In this document: positions 21,328 to 22,849 of the stretch, piece after piece
Layout of the letters: the number at the start of each line of letters is the position of its first letter
How positions within the stretch are numbered: position 1 is the first letter of the stretch
Origin: an uncultured Bacilli bacterium
GTDB lineage: Bacteria > Bacillota_I > Bacilli_A > RF39 > UBA660
DNA: 22,849 bases
Assembly (NCBI GenBank): GCA_947632355.1
Contig: CANROY010000013.1
Coordinates: forward strand, 1 to 22,849
Direction of reading: 5' to 3'
Notes under the pieces: generated by a model
Databases searched by the model: none
Seen by the model: the letters and a program-made list of their open reading frames with translations, nothing else
What the model was told of the DNA's origin: nothing
Program-made: the position numbers and the translations under genes

Positions 21328-22425
21328 CTATTCATTTTGATAATTATGCCTACTAATATTTAAAAGAATACCAATACTTGCCATACTAACTAACAAAGAA
21401 GAACCACCATAACTTAAAAACGGAAGTGTAACTCCTGTTACAGGAATAATTCCAACCACTACACAAAGATTTAATAAGGCTTGAATAATGATTCCAAAAG
21501 ATAAACCAAAAGAAAGGTATTTCGCAAATAAATCACTTTGTTTTAAAGAAATCGTAAGGGCTCGATAAAAGATAAAGAAGAAAATACTTGTAACGATTAA
21601 TACCCCTAAAAAACCAAATTCTTCACTTATAATTGAAAAAATAAAATCCGTTTGTGGTTCTGGTAAATAAAAATGTTTTTGTCTTGAATTCATAAACCCT
21701 TGACCAAGTAATCCACCTGGTCCTATTGCATACAAACTTTGTATGATTTGAAATCCACTTCCGAGTGGATCAGTCCAAGGGTTTAAAAAGGAAACAATTC
21801 TAGCCATACGGTAAGGTGCTACAATAATTAATGCCACTATTCCAATTAAACCAACAATTCCTATTCTTACAAAAAAAGATATTTTAACACCAGAAGTAAA
21901 AATCATAACAACTAAAGTTAAAACAATCACCATTGCGGTACCAAAATCCGGTTCTAACATAATAAGTGCAAAAAAGGCAAAAATGACGCAAAGAATAGGA
22001 AGGACACCTGATTTTATATCACGCATATTTTTTTTGTTATTCGCTAAATACTTGGCAACATATATAATTAAACCAACTTTAGCAAATTCACTTGGTTGAA
22101 TACCAAATCCACCAATACCAAACCAACTACGACTACCATTACGAATCGTACCAATTCCCGGTATTAAAACTAAAAGAAGTAAAAGAAAACAACCAAATAA
22201 AATGACATTTGCTTTTTTATAATAAAGTTGGTAATCGACTTTGGATAAAAACAGCATAAGAAAAATACCAAGTATAAAAAAGAAACCTTGTGCTTTGATA
22301 AACTTAAATGGATCTTGAAATTTATATTCAGCCCATATGGAACTAGCAGAATATATCATAATAATTCCAAAAAGTGCAATAGCAATCACGGCAATAAATA
22401 ATTTATAATCAATTTTATTTTTCAT
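21328..22425 (-). CDS. ftsW: SEDS peptidoglycan glycosyltransferase FtsW
   Basis: Polytopic SEDS-family glycan polymerase that works with a class B penicillin-binding protein to build septal peptidoglycan. The 365-aa protein has about ten membrane segments. Family signatures include MIYSASSIWAEYKF near the start, NGSRSWFGIGGFGIQPSEFAKV (about 96-117), LEPDFGTAMVI, PGGLLGQGFMNSRQKHFYLPEPQTDFIFSIISEEFGFLG and GVTLPFLSYGGSSLLVSM. FtsW rather than RodA is favoured by the PEPQTDFIFSIISEE wording and by its position upstream of murG and divIB on the same strand. ATG 22425 has GAGGAC seven bases upstream. Its usual neighbour murG is displaced by three inserted genes. Confidence 0.93.
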   Translation of the reverse strand: MKNKIDYKLFIAVIAIALFGIIMIYSASSIWAEYKFQDPFKFIKAQGFFFILGIFLMLFLSKVDYQLYYKKANVILFGCFLLLLLVLIPGIGTIRNGSRSWFGIGGFGIQPSEFAKVGLIIYVAKYLANNKKNMRDIKSGVLPILCVIFAFFALIMLEPDFGTAMVIVLTLVVMIFTSGVKISFFVRIGIVGLIGIVALIIVAPYRMARIVSFLNPWTDPLGSGFQIIQSLYAIGPGGLLGQGFMNSRQKHFYLPEPQTDFIFSIISEEFGFLGVLIVTSIFFFIFYRALTISLKQSDLFAKYLSFGLSFGIIIQALLNLCVVVGIIPVTGVTLPFLSYGGSSLLVSMASIGILLNISRHNYQNE

Positions 22426-22460
22426 AAAAAGTCCTCAATACATTTTATTAAATAAATGAA

Positions 22461-22493
22461 AAAAAAGTAGTAAAAAATTTTTTCTACTTTTTT
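22461..22493. terminator. Terminator downstream of the C-lectin-like gene
   Basis: AAAAAAGTAG (22461-22470) pairs with CTACTTTTTT (22484-22493) across a 13-nt AT-rich loop, with T-rich tails both ways. It separates the 22507 gene from ftsW. Confidence 0.8.
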
Positions 22494-22506
22494 AACATAT
22501 AAATAA

Positions 22507-22849
22507 TTAAGGTGTTAAGACAAGGCGAAAGCCAATGTTGGTGTTGACGACACCTGTGTTGTGATTGAAACCAAAGACTCCAGCACCAGTACCGAAGTGG
22601 TAAGAGCCACCACGAATGAACCAAGGGTAAGCAGAGTTAACAAACTTTGCCTCATCACCATACCAAGAACCTATTGTTCTATTTTGGTTACCATAAGTCA
22701 TTTGTTTAAATGGCCCCATTTCCCCAGTAGCATCTCCAAGTATTCTTCGATTATACTGAGTTTCTGCTCCAATTGCATATAAATCAACATAATTTGCGTT
22801 TGGTATGTCTCCTACTGTCAATTCACTACTCAAGAATACTATATCATTG
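22507..22849 (-). CDS. C-terminus of a formylglycine-enzyme/C-type-lectin-like protein
   Basis: The frame is open from the right edge (5' end outside the window) to TAA at 22507, about 114 codons. The sequence WYGDEAKFVNSAYPWFIRGG, then AGVFGFNHNTGVVNTNIGFRLVLTP is the C-terminal part of the formylglycine-generating-enzyme-like C-type lectin fold. Proteins ending W-F-x-RGG ... AGVF ... N-x-GFR are typical of variable proteins served by diversity-generating retroelements and of gut Firmicutes surface or phage receptor-binding proteins. Of the 30 codons from the RGG motif to the end, 15 end in C, unlike the surrounding AT-rich genes. Signal peptide and N-terminal domains lie outside the window. 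Function as a binding protein is inferred. Confidence 0.75.
   Translation of the reverse strand, partial: NDIVFLSSELTVGDIPNANYVDLYAIGAETQYNRRILGDATGEMGPFKQMTYGNQNRTIGSWYGDEAKFVNSAYPWFIRGGSYHFGTGAGVFGFNHNTGVVNTNIGFRLVLTP

Noticed and set aside
22561..22782. Plus-strand open frame opposite the C-lectin-like gene
   Set aside because: Antisense to a well-recognised domain and Ser/Thr-rich as expected from the complement of its codons.
1..22849. Mollicutes with genetic code 4
   Set aside because: TGA ends real genes here (AraC-family gene at 10223, TPR gene at 14782), Trp is encoded by TGG, and a full peptidoglycan polymerase and MurG are present.

Overview
This is an AT-rich chromosomal segment from a low-GC Gram-positive bacterium, most likely an uncultured gut Firmicutes (Bacilli/Erysipelotrichia-like). 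The evidence is strong AGGAGG-type ribosome binding sites, TTGACA/TATAAT-type promoters, U-tailed intrinsic terminators and typical Firmicutes gene families. TGA is used as a stop (AraC-family gene, TPR gene), so this is translation table 11 and not a code-4 Mollicute. No tRNA, rRNA, CRISPR or complete IS element was found. Nearly all genes lie on the minus strand.

Layout, left to right. 1-387: the 5' end of an unrecognised minus-strand gene and terminator hairpins. 388-3086: a minus-strand operon of a C39-like cysteine peptidase, an OmpR/VanR-type response regulator and a VanS-like histidine kinase. 3210-6662: accessory genes (pentapeptide-repeat protein, membrane-anchored unknown, XRE regulator with a membrane tail, unknown cytoplasmic protein, DUF5684-like membrane protein). 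6701-8610: frr with two upstream membrane-anchored genes, one RsiV/DUF3298-like and one thioredoxin-fold protein without CxxC. 8665-11020: nitroreductase, transglutaminase-like protein and AraC/GyrI-like regulator. 11071-13105: rpsB-tsf with a promoter and structured leader. 13143-13998: two convergent small genes that look like eroded relatives of sporulation proteins (YyaC/DUF1256 and SpoIIAA/STAS). 14084-16669: queH, a TPR protein and a coiled-coil protein. 16729-22425: a broken-up division/cell-wall cluster, ftsW ... murG-divIB, with an amidoligase, an ORF6N-domain gene and an unknown gene inserted between ftsW and murG. 22507-22849: the C-terminus of a C-type-lectin/formylglycine-enzyme-like protein that resembles the variable end of diversity-generating-retroelement targets.

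The most unusual feature is at 19769-20297. A 33-nt almost perfect palindrome lies inside the ORF6N coding sequence, at the family's NLRSxxxTSS segment. Six more palindromes of the same design lie in the intergenic region upstream of that gene. When read in the ORF6N frame they spell degenerate variants of the same peptide (for example NLKFHFGTSS, SRSQIATLK, SRFHFGTLK). Their arms differ from copy to copy but in most copies stay complementary. They could be a reservoir of donor cassettes, a set of autoregulatory binding sites or a mobile palindrome family.

Several transcription units are well defined. rpsB-tsf runs from a TTGTAA-17-TAAAAT promoter to a terminator just after tsf. murG-divIB ends in a terminator built into the divIB stop. 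Divergent promoters separate murG from the 18627 gene. Terminator stems containing or touching the stop codon recur across the window.
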